Shown: positions 1 through 9,212 of the stretch, piece by piece
Layout: the number at the start of each line of letters is the position of its first letter
Numbering within the stretch: the first letter of the stretch is position 1
Origin: Dulcicalothrix desertica PCC 7102
Lineage (GTDB): Bacteria; Cyanobacteriota; Cyanobacteriia; Cyanobacteriales; Nostocaceae
Reading direction: 5' to 3'
DNA: 64,000 bases
Assembly: GCF_003991905.1 (NCBI RefSeq)
Contig: NZ_RSCL01000001.1
Span: 558,654 to 622,653 of the forward strand
Position numbers and translations under genes: made by a program
Notes under the pieces: generated by a model
Seen by the model: the letters and a program-made list of their open reading frames with translations, nothing else
Told to the model about the DNA's origin: nothing
Databases searched by the model: none

Positions 1-35
1 ATACGGACTTAGAAAGTACAAAAAACAAATTACTC

Positions 36-1271
36 TTGACAGTGAGCTACCGAGTATATCCAAGTAAAGAACTTGCTGTCATTTGGAAAAAATGGGTTGC
101 TGCCGTCCGTAAGGTTTACAACATTTCTATTGCTTATCTTAATCAAAATCAGGGTTTTGAGAAAGTTGGAAATAAGGGTGGTAAGATGGGTTTTAGGACA
201 ATGCTAAAATCTTCCGGTCTAATCCCGCAATGGTGTAACGATTTAAACGTATCTAAAATACTAGATAATGCATCAATGGAGGCTTATAAGGCATGGTCTC
301 TTACTGCAAGAAATCCTAACTTTATAGGTAAGGGTAAAAATAAGAAACCACATCCTCAAGCAGGGTTAAAAATAGCTAAGTTCCGTAGTGTTCGTGACCA
401 AAAACTAACAATCCAATTTGACCCTACTGCTTATAAAAATGGTAGATGGATGGTTTCTACAACTAAGCATCTACCAAAGCCAGAATTTAAAGGTCAAGAG
501 TTCTGTATTTTGACTGATGGTTCCACTGAACTAACCTATAACAAGGGTCGTTGGTTTGCTCACTTTCCAGTTGAGTCTGAGAAAACCCCGTCTGTTACAA
601 ATAAAGTAATAGCTCTTGACCCCGGTGTTAGAACTTTTATAACAGGCTTTGATGGAAGTGATTTTCTTGAGTTTGGGAATGGAGATTTTAACAAAATAGC
701 TAAACTTTGTTCTCATCTGGATAAGCTTAAATCAAGGCATGATAAGGCTGTTGGTCGTAAGTTTAAACGATTAAAATACAAGTTAAGGCAAGCAATGGAA
801 AGAATCAGAACACGGATTAAAAATTTACGTTCTGAGTGCCATAAGCAAGTTGGCTCTTATCTTGCAAAAAACTACGATATCATTGTGCTTCCTACTTTTG
901 AAACTTCCTCCATTATCGTAAAAAAGAAGCGAAAGTTAAAGAACAAAACAGCGAGAGCAATGATGAATTGGGCGTTCTATCAGTTTTCTCAAACCTTAGA
1001 ACATTTGTGTAACCGTTACGGTTCCAAATTGGTGAGAATAACTGAAGAATATACTTCAAAGACCTGCACAAAATGCGGTCATGTTCATAGAAAACTAGGT
1101 AGTTCTAAGAACTTTAAATGCCCAAATTGCAGTTATGAAATCGACCGAGATTTTAATGGAGCCGTGGGGATTTTCCTCAAGGCAATGTGGGATACCACCT
1201 TCACTGACTCTGTTGGTGATGTTGTACTAAACATCCAGAATGTCCTAGATGTTCAAAGATGTCCAGGTTAA
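36..1271 (+). CDS. tnpB: TnpB-family RNA-guided nuclease (IS200/IS605-type accessory protein)
   Basis: The 411-residue product has the complete RuvC-like catalytic set of TnpB: Asp195 in ALDPGVRTF, Glu289 in LPTFETSS and Asp372 in the DRDFNGA motif. A CxxC...CxxC zinc finger (CTKCG and CPNCSY) lies before the last Asp. TnpB proteins use an RNA from their own 3' end and the transposon right end to cut DNA. The TTG at 36 fits the usual YRVYP amino end, but the frame is open to the window edge, so the true start may lie upstream. No TnpA transposase is seen downstream. The gene contains no GGCGCC, unlike most genes here, which would fit recent transfer. The family is secure; activity is inferred from intact residues. 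Confidence 0.9.
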   Translation: MTVSYRVYPSKELAVIWKKWVAAVRKVYNISIAYLNQNQGFEKVGNKGGKMGFRTMLKSSGLIPQWCNDLNVSKILDNASMEAYKAWSLTARNPNFIGKGKNKKPHPQAGLKIAKFRSVRDQKLTIQFDPTAYKNGRWMVSTTKHLPKPEFKGQEFCILTDGSTELTYNKGRWFAHFPVESEKTPSVTNKVIALDPGVRTFITGFDGSDFLEFGNGDFNKIAKLCSHLDKLKSRHDKAVGRKFKRLKYKLRQAMERIRTRIKNLRSECHKQVGSYLAKNYDIIVLPTFETSSIIVKKKRKLKNKTARAMMNWAFYQFSQTLEHLCNRYGSKLVRITEEYTSKTCTKCGHVHRKLGSSKNFKCPNCSYEIDRDFNGAVGIFLKAMWDTTFTDSVGDVVLNIQNVLDVQRCPG

Positions 1272-1349
1272 AAGTATCAGAAAGACTTTGAAGCTTTACT
1301 TACTGGCGCCACAGAAGTAGATTAATTATCGTAGTTTTTTTGTACCACA

Positions 1350-3707
1350 ATGAAATACCAGGTACTCAACCGAATTTTGAACAAATATCAGGTACCACGT
1401 AAATTTGAACGTTTAGAAGTGGATGCCAATTTTAATATTATTAGTACATCTGAAGGAGTTGAACAATTTGCTCAAAACCCTGAACAGGTAATTATCGGTC
1501 AAGATGTTCGACAAGGTTTTCCAGAACTTATTGGTTTGGAAGATGTTTTGTTATCTATATTGCACGGTGAAGAAGAATTATTTGAGATTGAAGGAGTTAA
1601 CCGATGCAATGAAAATCAAGGTGATTTATATATTGATGTTTATATTCTGGCTGAAAAAGAAGATAATTTTGCTTCCCGGTTGATTATTTTAATTGAAGAT
1701 GTCACAAGTAAGATGCTAATAGAGCATGGGTTTTCGCAGCATCTGAAAGAGGCAAATTTACTATCGAGTGTTTTGATGTCATATAAAAATTATATGGACA
1801 AAATTATCACTTCGATGGCAGATGCTTTTATAGTGACAAACAAATTTGGCAATATTAAAAAGGTGAATCGGGCGGCAACTGAATTATTTGGATATAGCGA
1901 AGCTGAACTGATAGAGGAACCGATATCAATTTTAATCGACGATAATAGTTTATTACAGAAAGGGATTCAACAGCCTAATTTGTTTCAAAAATATTTCCAA
2001 AATATAGAAGTTATTTGCCGTACTAAAACTCAAGAAAAAATATTAGTTGCTTTTTCGTGTTCGGTAGTTGAGAAAAAAATCAAAGGTTTAGAAGATATTG
2101 TGTATGTCGGTCGAGATGTTACAACTCGTAGACGTAGACAGCAGCATCATGCCGTCCAATTTGCGGTGACTCGTGTATTATCAGAGTCTTTGAGTATTGC
2201 TGTGACGATACCAAAAATTATACAGGCAATTTGCGAAAATTTAGGATGGGATTTAGGAGAACTATGGACACCTAACCAGTATATCACGGCGCCTTATAAA
2301 CGTGTAGCTTCTTCATATGTAAATCCAACTCTTAGATGTGTAGAATTGTGGTCTGCACGTACTATTGCTGCACGTAGTTTTAAATCAGTAAGTTGGCAAA
2401 CTACATATACAAGTGGTGTTGGTTTACCAGGTCAAATTTGGGAAACACGCTCTCCATTATGGATACGAGATATACAGTCTGAAATTGATACGCGCGCGAT
2501 TGCTGCTAAAATGGCAGGATTACGAGGTGCGTTTGGTTTTCCTATCCTGGACGATAATCAAGTCTTTGGGGTAATGACTTTTTTTAGCCGCGATGTCCAA
2601 ATTACTGATATTGATTTATTGCAAATACTCGTATCTACAGGTAATCAAATTGCAGAGTTTATTAAGCGTAAACACGCAGAAGAAGCTTTATTAGAAAGTG
2701 AAGAACGCTACCGAGATTTGTTTGAAAACGCGAACGATTTGATACAGTCTGTAACTTACTATGGGAAGTTTATATATGTAAATCGTGCTTGGTGTGAAAC
2801 TTTGGGATATAGCGAAGCTGAAGTTGCTAATTTAAATATGTTTGAAATTATTCATCCTGAGTATCAACAATACTGCCGTGAGATTTTTTACAAAGTTATA
2901 GCGGGTGAAAAAATTGATACTATGGAAACAGCATTTTTAACTAAGCAGGGTGAAAAAATTATTGTCGAAGGTAATATAAGTTGTAAATTTGTTGATAATA
3001 AACCAGTCGCTACACGCGGTATTTTCCGCAACATTACAAGGCGAGTTGCTACGGAAACCGCACTTCGTCAGCAACAAGAGCAAACCGAACGTTTGTTACT
3101 AAATATTTTACCAGAAACGATAGCGAATCGGCTTAAGAACAAACCAGGCAACATCGCTGAGAATTTTACTGATGTATCGGTTTTGTTTGCTGATATAGTT
3201 GGATTTACTCAAATATCATCGAAGTTGAGTGCTATTCAACTTGTAAGCTTACTCAACCAAATTTTTTCAGCCTTCGACCGACTCAGCGAGCATTATGGGT
3301 TAGAAAAAATTAAAACTATTGGTGATGCGTATATGGTAGTTGGTGGTTTACCAAAACGGCGCCTTGACCATGCCGTTTGCATAGCTTGTATGGCACTTGA
3401 CATGCAGAACGCAATCAAAATTTTTAATAATGATAATCACCAGAACTTTAATATTCGTATTGGCATTCACAGTGGTGCTGTGGTTGCGGGTGTAATTGGG
3501 ATTAAAAAGTTTGCCTATGACCTTTGGGGGGATACGGTTAATATTGCCAGTCGCATGGAATCACACGGTTTGATTGGCAAGATACAAGTATCGGAAACTA
3601 CATATAAACTTTTGCGCGATAAATTTATCTTTGAAGAACGCGGTGAAATAGAAGTTAAGGGTAAAGGTAAGATGACGACTTATTTGTTGGTTGGGAAAAG
3701 GGAATAA
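1350..3707 (+). CDS. Multi-sensor class III adenylate cyclase (PAS-GAF-PAS-cyclase)
   Basis: The 785-residue protein carries a PAS-like region at about 150-255, a GAF domain at about 270-440, a second PAS at about 450-575, a short coiled linker, and a class III nucleotidyl cyclase domain from about 605 to the end. The two metal-binding Asp residues are visible in LFADIVGFT and KTIGDAYM. The substrate-specifying residues are Lys (EKIKTIGD) and Asp (YDLWGDTVNIASRM), the adenylate pattern rather than the Glu/Cys guanylate pattern. The transition-state Arg in ASRM is present. There is no transmembrane segment, so the enzyme is probably cytosolic and makes cAMP from ATP in response to signals sensed by PAS/GAF. 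The ligand cannot be told. Confidence 0.9.
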   Translation: MKYQVLNRILNKYQVPRKFERLEVDANFNIISTSEGVEQFAQNPEQVIIGQDVRQGFPELIGLEDVLLSILHGEEELFEIEGVNRCNENQGDLYIDVYILAEKEDNFASRLIILIEDVTSKMLIEHGFSQHLKEANLLSSVLMSYKNYMDKIITSMADAFIVTNKFGNIKKVNRAATELFGYSEAELIEEPISILIDDNSLLQKGIQQPNLFQKYFQNIEVICRTKTQEKILVAFSCSVVEKKIKGLEDIVYVGRDVTTRRRRQQHHAVQFAVTRVLSESLSIAVTIPKIIQAICENLGWDLGELWTPNQYITAPYKRVASSYVNPTLRCVELWSARTIAARSFKSVSWQTTYTSGVGLPGQIWETRSPLWIRDIQSEIDTRAIAAKMAGLRGAFGFPILDDNQVFGVMTFFSRDVQITDIDLLQILVSTGNQIAEFIKRKHAEEALLESEERYRDLFENANDLIQSVTYYGKFIYVNRAWCETLGYSEAEVANLNMFEIIHPEYQQYCREIFYKVIAGEKIDTMETAFLTKQGEKIIVEGNISCKFVDNKPVATRGIFRNITRRVATETALRQQQEQTERLLLNILPETIANRLKNKPGNIAENFTDVSVLFADIVGFTQISSKLSAIQLVSLLNQIFSAFDRLSEHYGLEKIKTIGDAYMVVGGLPKRRLDHAVCIACMALDMQNAIKIFNNDNHQNFNIRIGIHSGAVVAGVIGIKKFAYDLWGDTVNIASRMESHGLIGKIQVSETTYKLLRDKFIFEERGEIEVKGKGKMTTYLLVGKRE

Positions 3708-3709
3708 TA

Positions 3710-4294
3710 TTAATTTTTGATGCGTGGATGTCTGGGACGACATGGGCTACCTACACAAACTTGTCCAGCGGGCATGTTAGCAAAAACACTACTACGGGCG
3801 CCAATAACTGCGTTTGCACCAATATTTACACCTGGTGCGACAAAGCAGTCTGCGGCAACCCAGGCGCCATCATGAATTGTAATGGCAGCAGTTTTGAGTC
3901 CAAATGCTGGGTCTTTCATGTCGTGACTACCTGTACATAGATAGCTTTTTTGAGAGATGACGCAGTTACTACCGATATTTATATGGTCTAAACTGTAAAA
4001 AACAACGTCATCACCAACCCAACTATAATCTCCGATTGTTACTTTCCAAGGATATGTAAAACGTGCGGTTGGTCTAATTAGAACATTTTTACCGATACGG
4101 GCGCCGAATAATCGTAGGATGGCACAGCGTAAACCGTTGAATGGATGGAGAGTTAAAGGAAAAGTTACTGCTTGCACGAACCACCACAGTAATATGTACC
4201 AAGTTGGGCGCCCTCGGTCAAACCAAGATTGGTCATATTTGCTTAAATCGGTGAATGATTTTACTTGTTCTTGGTTTTTTATTTCACTAATCAT
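3710..4294 (-). CDS. WcaF-like hexapeptide-repeat acyltransferase
   Basis: This 194-residue protein has the left-handed beta-helix pattern of hexapeptide acyltransferases, with IGKNVLI, IGDYSWVG, IGSNCVIS and IGANAVIG repeats. It also has the typical SYLCTGSHD motif holding the catalytic His. The amino end (FDRGRPTWYILLWWFVQ...HPFNGLRCAILRLFGARIG) matches WcaF-type colanic-acid acetyltransferases. It probably acetylates a sugar on a membrane-linked polysaccharide precursor. It ends 3 bp from the stop of the convergent cyclase gene, and two glycosyltransferase genes lie upstream on the same strand, so an exopolysaccharide role is likely. The donor and exact sugar are unknown. Confidence 0.85.
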   Translation of the reverse strand: MISEIKNQEQVKSFTDLSKYDQSWFDRGRPTWYILLWWFVQAVTFPLTLHPFNGLRCAILRLFGARIGKNVLIRPTARFTYPWKVTIGDYSWVGDDVVFYSLDHINIGSNCVISQKSYLCTGSHDMKDPAFGLKTAAITIHDGAWVAADCFVAPGVNIGANAVIGARSSVFANMPAGQVCVGSPCRPRHPRIKN

Positions 4295-4360
4295 GAATAT
4301 AGTAGCTACATGTTATCTATCTTGGGAAACAGGTATTTTTGCTTATTGATTATTAAGTGG

Positions 4361-4393
4361 GTGGGTGGGCGGGCAGGATGCCCGCTCCACAAG
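4361..4393. repeat. Dispersed GGGCAGGATGCCCGC hairpin repeat
   Basis: A short palindrome read on the minus strand as CTTGTGGAGCGGGCATCC followed by TGCCCGCCC. Near copies occur at 53234-53260 and 63691-63718, so this is a dispersed intergenic repeat. Here it separates the acyltransferase start from the upstream glycosyltransferase stop. Confidence 0.75.
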
Positions 4394-4402
4394 ATGATGA
4401 TG

Positions 4403-5365
4403 TTAGATAGCTGTTTCTGCTTCTTGTTGTTGGAATTTTGGGGCTGTTTTGGTTGGTTTTTTAGCGGTGTTTAGTTGACCGTTACAGCTACGTAATTCGT
4501 ATAGTTTGACCCCGATTTGGTATTCGTATTGACTTAGTAAGCGACCGTATATGTAACCGGCTTTGCCATCGAGAAAACCACGTTGAATGATGTAAAACAA
4601 AATGAAGCGTAGTAAGGGTTTGAATGGTAGTCTTACCCAGATTTTCTTTAAAAAACGTTTGCGTTGAACGGCGTCACCAAATAGTGAGGCACCGATTGTG
4701 CCGTCGTCATCTTTTCCTGTGAGGATGTTATAGTAAACGCGCGCTTCCCAGTTGGAATAACGGTTGTGTCTTTCTAACCAGTGGAATAAATCACGAAAAT
4801 CTTCGTGAAGCATGTCGTTTTTGAGGTAGCCTACTTTACCAGGGAGGATGACGTGTTCATGAACTTCGTTATCGCCTGTGTTGCGGATTTCTTCGGTGTT
4901 GAGATTTTCGTAACGTCCGAGCTTGTGCTTAAATAAACGTAAATTCCAGTCAGGATATTTACCACCGTGGCGAATCCATTTACCCATGAAGAATACGCGA
5001 CGGTTGAGGTAGAAACCATCAAATTGAGACTGCTGGTCAGATTGTTGGTCATTTTGGATGGATACAGCAATTTCGTCCCATAATTCTGGGGTGATACGCT
5101 CATCACAATCGACTATTAATATCCACTCGTTGCGGAATGGTAAATTTTCTAATGACCAGTTTTTCTTTTTGGGCCAGCGTCCGTTGAAGTGGAACTGGAC
5201 GACTTTGGCGCCGTAACTAGTAGCTATTTCTGCGCTTTTATCTGTGCTTTGGGAGTCTACGACGAAAATTTCATCGGCTTGCTGTAAGCTAGCTAAACAA
5301 GCAGGGAGATTAGCTTCTTCGTTTTTAGCTGGGATGATGACGGAAACAGGTATTTTATTAGACAT
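4403..5365 (-). CDS. Family 2 glycosyltransferase (WaaE/KdtX-like)
   Basis: The 320-residue protein begins with the GT-A nucleotide-binding pattern PVSVIIPAKNEEANL and has FVVDSQSTDKS followed by the acceptor/metal motif ILIVDCDERIT. The run WPKKKNWSLENLPF and the later LNRRVFFMGKWIRHGG are characteristic of the WaaE-like branch used in LPS core or capsule assembly. It is probably cytosolic or peripheral at the inner membrane, adding one sugar to a lipid-linked acceptor. The neighbouring glycosyltransferase and acyltransferase on the same strand suggest a small polysaccharide set. No clear ribosome binding site precedes the ATG. Donor and acceptor cannot be read from the sequence. Confidence 0.85.
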   Translation of the reverse strand: MSNKIPVSVIIPAKNEEANLPACLASLQQADEIFVVDSQSTDKSAEIATSYGAKVVQFHFNGRWPKKKNWSLENLPFRNEWILIVDCDERITPELWDEIAVSIQNDQQSDQQSQFDGFYLNRRVFFMGKWIRHGGKYPDWNLRLFKHKLGRYENLNTEEIRNTGDNEVHEHVILPGKVGYLKNDMLHEDFRDLFHWLERHNRYSNWEARVYYNILTGKDDDGTIGASLFGDAVQRKRFLKKIWVRLPFKPLLRFILFYIIQRGFLDGKAGYIYGRLLSQYEYQIGVKLYELRSCNGQLNTAKKPTKTAPKFQQQEAETAI

Positions 5366-5395
5366 AATATCTATAGTTATTTATTTAATTACTAA

Positions 5396-6319
5396 TTATT
5401 TTTTTGATAGAAGACCTTGAAGGGCGGCGTTTAAATATCCAATTTGACCATAAGCGTATACGAGTTTGTCAAAGCGTTCTGCTGGGTCAGATATATACTG
5501 CACTGATTTATATAAACCGCGTAAAAATCGCTCGCTGCCACGCTGTAACTGTCCAATGCCTGCTTTTCCTGCTAGCTGTTCACGATAACACTCGCTAATG
5601 CCTTGCCACCAACCGCGATTAAAGAACCAACTACGTTGTAAACGTTCTGTTTGGACGTTGTGTGCAGCTAGTGCATTAGGAAGGTAAGCAACTTGCCAAC
5701 CTCGACCAATGGCAAGTTCGGTCATTTGTAGTTCTTCGTTCGACAATAATTTTTTGCCGACTCGACCAAGATTAGCGTCAAAACCTCCAACTTCCTCTAG
5801 AAAACTGCGACGAATCGCATAATTTAATCCTCTTGGAGTTAAACCTGGATTATCTATATATATAACTTTATCGCCTAAATCGTATGCACCCAAGTTAGCC
5901 GCCAAACCAGGGGATAGCCATGCAGGCGCCTCCTGTCCTGGCGGATAAATAAGCGTAACTTTACCACCGGCTATTGCTAGTTTAGAGTTAGCTTCAAACG
6001 CTGAGTGCAAAGTGTCTAACCATGAAACGCTCGCTTCGGCATCATCGTCGAGATATGCTAGGATTTTGCCTCTCGACGATGATGCGCCTGTATTACGTGC
6101 GACTGATAAACCAAGAACTGGTTCAAAAACGTAACGCAGGCGCGCATCTGCAAGTCGCTGTTCGACGACTTCGCGAGTACGGTCGGTTGAACCGTTATCG
6201 ACGACTACAACTTCAAAACCAACGGCAGTTTGTTGTGCTAACAGGCTATCAATCGCGGCGCCCAAGTAGGTGTCTCGGTTGTGAGTACAGATGATGGCTG
6301 AGATAAGCGTTTCAGGCAT
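5396..6319 (-). CDS. Family 2 glycosyltransferase
   Basis: This 307-residue protein has the GT2 start SAIICTHNRDTYLGAAIDSL, then VVVVDNGSTDRT, a DDDAEAS metal-binding motif, and a later ELAIGRGW segment where many GT2 enzymes place the catalytic residue. It lies 30 bp upstream of the second glycosyltransferase on the minus strand, so the two and the acyltransferase may form one transcription unit. It probably transfers a sugar during exopolysaccharide or glycolipid assembly. A hormogonium-polysaccharide role is possible in this type of organism but nothing in the sequence proves it. Confidence 0.85.
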   Translation of the reverse strand: MPETLISAIICTHNRDTYLGAAIDSLLAQQTAVGFEVVVVDNGSTDRTREVVEQRLADARLRYVFEPVLGLSVARNTGASSSRGKILAYLDDDAEASVSWLDTLHSAFEANSKLAIAGGKVTLIYPPGQEAPAWLSPGLAANLGAYDLGDKVIYIDNPGLTPRGLNYAIRRSFLEEVGGFDANLGRVGKKLLSNEELQMTELAIGRGWQVAYLPNALAAHNVQTERLQRSWFFNRGWWQGISECYREQLAGKAGIGQLQRGSERFLRGLYKSVQYISDPAERFDKLVYAYGQIGYLNAALQGLLSKK

Positions 6320-6512
6320 AATAATGTAAGGTGTGTGGCACAGCCAACGAACGCGAAGATGCGATACACATCTTCATATTTACATCGTAAATAGGCAGTG
6401 AACTGCGTCTCTACGATTTGTGCTGATGATGCTAATCTATACCAAAATTATGAAGCTTACCAACCGAGTTTTTTCGGAAAAACTTCTAATTCTTTATTTC
6501 TATCCCTAGATA

Positions 6513-7322
6513 CTACGGAGACTGAAGATGTCCATGTAACATTACAAGGGTTTCTGACAATTGGGAAAGGCGATTTTCTAAATACTGTTTACGTTCTAAT
6601 AGGTGGCGCAATTTTTGGTAGCGCGCAATAGCCATACTGACATTAGCGACTTGTTCGGGTGGACAAGGACGACTCCATACTTTACCCGCTGCATCTAACC
6701 CACACAAACGATAGCCAGTGCGTAGCGATTCTTTTGACTTTGTTTGTCCGTGTGTGGCACAAATTTCTTCAACATAGTCCATTAAGCGGTCAACTTCAGC
6801 GTGACGTAGTGCTGCGGTTCCAATTGTGGCATCGGTCGCTTGTACTGATTGCGACTCTAGCCAACCGTTAACGATGGGACCTTCGATATAAACATCTTGA
6901 ATTTGTCTAATTACCGTTTGTAATTCAACTTGCCAACCTGTGACAATTTGCTGAATTTCGGAAAGAAGGTTACTTGCGAGTGCTGGATTGGCGCCATTAC
7001 GATGACTAGTGAAAGCAGGTGTTTTAAATTTTGGTAAATCCGGCGCCTTCCATTCATCATCTTGTGTAGATTCTACAGAAAAAGCTTGCACAGATTCATG
7101 CGTATGTGGATTAAATATATTTGGATCTGAGATATTTTGGTTAGAGATTTCAGTAACTTTACTGATTACTTCTTGCTCTAGTTGTGTGTGCGTTGTCTGC
7201 CTGCTAGCATTGATTTCAAAAGATAATGCTGGTGATGGCGCCCCTTGATGTATCTCTTGTGTAGTGCTTTGTGGTACTAAATTGTGTAGAGTCGTCTCAA
7301 TACGCTTGATGCCTGCTTTCAT
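6513..7322 (-). CDS. Conserved-looking protein of unknown function
   Basis: A 269-residue protein not recognised as a named family. The first 90 residues are low in hydrophobics and rich in Gln, Thr and Ser, probably disordered. The rest is helical, with a region around residues 165-225 (AEVDRLMDYVEEICATHG...GYRLCGLDAAGKVWSRPCPPEQVA) that looks like a folded domain, and a Leu-rich end (LERKQYLENRLSQLSETL) likely to form a coiled coil. There is no signal peptide. The ATG at 7322 is supported by an AGGA site 7 bases upstream. It is probably transcribed alone, since the next minus-strand gene is nearly 200 bp away. Confidence 0.7.
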   Translation of the reverse strand: MKAGIKRIETTLHNLVPQSTTQEIHQGAPSPALSFEINASRQTTHTQLEQEVISKVTEISNQNISDPNIFNPHTHESVQAFSVESTQDDEWKAPDLPKFKTPAFTSHRNGANPALASNLLSEIQQIVTGWQVELQTVIRQIQDVYIEGPIVNGWLESQSVQATDATIGTAALRHAEVDRLMDYVEEICATHGQTKSKESLRTGYRLCGLDAAGKVWSRPCPPEQVANVSMAIARYQKLRHLLERKQYLENRLSQLSETLVMLHGHLQSP

Positions 7323-7649
7323 AAGGAATTCCTGTGTTAATAAACAAAAGAAGAGGAAATAAAAATTAGTAGTGCAAAAGTACCTACATATTAGTGGAAG
7401 GCACTTTGAAGAATTTATAGGGACACCGTATTTTAAATATTACCAATCTTCCACTCTTAACCATTGCCGAATAACCCTGATAATCGCTTCAACCTGTATA
7501 ACTTACATTTTATAGACGAAAACACTGATAGTATTTTTATCCATTAAAAATTATTTCAGCACGAAAATAGTATTTATACACAAAAACAGTTAGATGTTTT
7601 TAGATAAACTTAATATAGTTACTCTGCGCGCATATACTAAGGAAGAACT
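7323..7649. other. Divergent intergenic spacer
   Basis: This AT-rich spacer lies between the divergent starts of the unknown minus-strand gene and cobU, so it should hold both promoters. No open frame of note is visible. A cobalamin riboswitch was looked for because cobU follows, but no B12-box-like conserved core could be recognised by eye. Confidence 0.5.
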
Positions 7650-8183
7650 TTGGGTAAAGTTATATTAGTCACAGGGCCAGCACGTTCTGGTAAAAGCGAG
7701 TGGGCTGAAAAACTTGCTTTAAATTCAAATAACGTTGTATATATAGCTACTGCAAACAGAGATACTAATGATGTTGAGTGGCTTTCTCGGATTCAGCGAC
7801 ATATTGTTAGGCGCCCGCAAAACTGGTCAACGCTAGAAGTGCCAATTTTAATATCACAGGCATTAGCTAATGTCAAGCCGCAAACTTGTATTTTGGTTGA
7901 TTCTTTGGGAACCTGGGTGGCAAATCTACTTGAACAGGAAGAACTCGAATGGAATAACACTGTGCAGGATTTTTTAAATACAGTAGAACTAGTTGCAAGT
8001 GATATTATATTTGTTGCTGAAGAAACAGGGTGGGGAGTTGTGCCAGCGTATCCGATAGGGAGAACGTTTCGCGACCGTTTGGGTTCGTTAGTTCGGCGCC
8101 TGAGTAAGATTTCTGATACGGTTTACTTGGTTACAGGAGGATATGCTCTCGATCTTAGTAGATTAGGGACGGCTATTGAGTGA
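7650..8183 (+). CDS. cobU: Adenosylcobinamide kinase / adenosylcobinamide-phosphate guanylyltransferase
   Basis: The 177-residue protein matches CobU over its full usual length. It has the P-loop GPARSGKS at residues 9-16, the VYIATA motif, the HIVRRPQNW segment that contains the guanylylated His region, the LVDSLGTWVANLL motif and the FVAEETGWGVVPAYPIGRTFRD block. It phosphorylates adenosylcobinamide and then attaches GMP, a late step of cobalamin nucleotide-loop assembly in the cytosol. The start is TTG at 7650, supported by an AGGAAG site seven bases upstream. No other cobalamin gene is adjacent. Confidence 0.95.
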   Translation: MGKVILVTGPARSGKSEWAEKLALNSNNVVYIATANRDTNDVEWLSRIQRHIVRRPQNWSTLEVPILISQALANVKPQTCILVDSLGTWVANLLEQEELEWNNTVQDFLNTVELVASDIIFVAEETGWGVVPAYPIGRTFRDRLGSLVRRLSKISDTVYLVTGGYALDLSRLGTAIE

Positions 8184-8200
8184 GGAGGAAGGGAGGGGAA

Positions 8201-8254
8201 GGGCGGGTTTAGAGGAATTTTTGATTATTGACTGGGATATTGGTTAACCCGCCC
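8201..8254. terminator. GGGCGGGTT / AACCCGCCC inverted repeat, likely terminator after cobU
   Basis: Nine-base perfect arms at 8201-8209 and 8246-8254 with a 36-base loop, just after the cobU stop. The same arm sequence occurs after gltA at 33816-33870, so this is a dispersed repeat that may also end transcription. No T-run follows, so terminator function is uncertain. Confidence 0.5.
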
Positions 8255-8330
8255 GTACAGATGTATATTCTTAAGTCTTTATTTATGATTGGTGGTATGG
8301 AGTTGAATACTGAAAACTTATAATAGGAGC

Positions 8331-8741
8331 ATGGCAAATACAGTTGAAGTAAAAAAATATCTAGCTTATTGGTTTCAGCTAGGTAAACGTGTTGTTATTA
8401 ATAACGGAACAGCGACCTTGCTGCCCCGGAAAATTTTTGCAGATAGTGGCTATAGCTTAGAATTTGAAGAATGTTGGCAAAAGGTAATTGAGGCGCCAAA
8501 TCGTTGTCATCTTGAGGGTACGCACGAAACAATTGCCGAGCTTTTGGAGTCGGAATGGGAAATTGAGTCTTGTGCGCGGTGCGATATGCCAGTTCCAATG
8601 CGACATATGGGAATGCCAGCTATAGCTTGTCCTTGCTTTGATTTAGCAACTTGGCCTAATACTGAAATACCATCACCACGAGGTCCAGTTAACAGCCAGG
8701 AAAAACTTTTTAGCATTCGCAATCGTTTGATGAAACGTTAG
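8331..8741 (+). CDS. Small cysteine-containing protein of unknown function
   Basis: A 136-residue soluble protein. Its most striking part is residues 81-110, with a CARCDMPVP motif and a following CPCF motif that together could bind a metal such as zinc. The N-terminal half (VKKYLAYWFQLGKRVVINNG) looks like a compact alpha/beta domain. The ATG at 8331 is preceded by AGGAG four bases upstream. No named family is recognised, although the composition and clear start support a real gene. It is transcribed in the same direction as cobU but about 150 bp downstream, beyond a hairpin, so it is probably a separate unit. Confidence 0.75.
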   Translation: MANTVEVKKYLAYWFQLGKRVVINNGTATLLPRKIFADSGYSLEFEECWQKVIEAPNRCHLEGTHETIAELLESEWEIESCARCDMPVPMRHMGMPAIACPCFDLATWPNTEIPSPRGPVNSQEKLFSIRNRLMKR

Positions 8742-8889
8742 CGGTTTTGGTTTTAAATTTTATCACTATTATTTTTTATTTTTAAGCAGAAGGCAGAGGG
8801 CTTGTGTATACGCTCTCTGCCTATGTTTTAAGGGTACATTTTCAATACTACTCGGTTCAGAATTTAAATCCCCCCTAAATTCGACTGAT

Positions 8890-8992
8890 ATCATGTCCGG
8901 TTGATTACCCATAAATTACCACGTTACGTAGAGACGCGATTAATCGCGTCTCTACAATGATTTTATTATGGTTATGCTCCCGGACATGATAT
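8890..8992. repeat. Nested inverted-repeat (MITE-like) element, 103 bp
   Basis: Outer perfect 12-base inverted arms TATCATGTCCGG (8890-8901) and CCGGACATGATA (8981-8992) enclose a perfect 28-base palindrome at 8929-8956 whose half is GTAGAGACGCGATT. The inner palindrome resembles the one found inside a coding region at 45779-45806. The structure suggests a small non-autonomous mobile element. Confidence 0.7.
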
Positions 8993-9086
8993 GACCGTAT
9001 ACACAAGTATTAAAACGCTTGTTTCTCATAGCTTGGGCAATCAAAACGGTGCCTACGAGTTGTACTCAGTTTCTTCATTTATGGTG

Positions 9087-9153
9087 AGAAACCCGGTTTC
9101 TGTTTGTTTGCATCAGTAATTTTTCTATTTAGTCAACAAGAAACCGGGTTTCT
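9087..9153. repeat. GAAACCCGGTTTCT repeat pair
   Basis: Two imperfect copies of a self-complementary motif, at 9087-9101 (AGAAACCCGGTTTCT) and 9139-9153 (AGAAACCGGGTTTCT). Related copies are seen near 13607-13670, 39875-39890, 42073-42090 and 57867-57929, all intergenic. Confidence 0.7.
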
Positions 9154-9212
9154 TTAACTTGTGTGTACACCATAGGCGCGCAGGAGGGGGGCTAAACGCC
9201 TTATAAAGTCAC

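Noticed and set aside
7323-7649. Cobalamin riboswitch before cobU
   Set aside because: The conserved B12-box and core could not be recognised.
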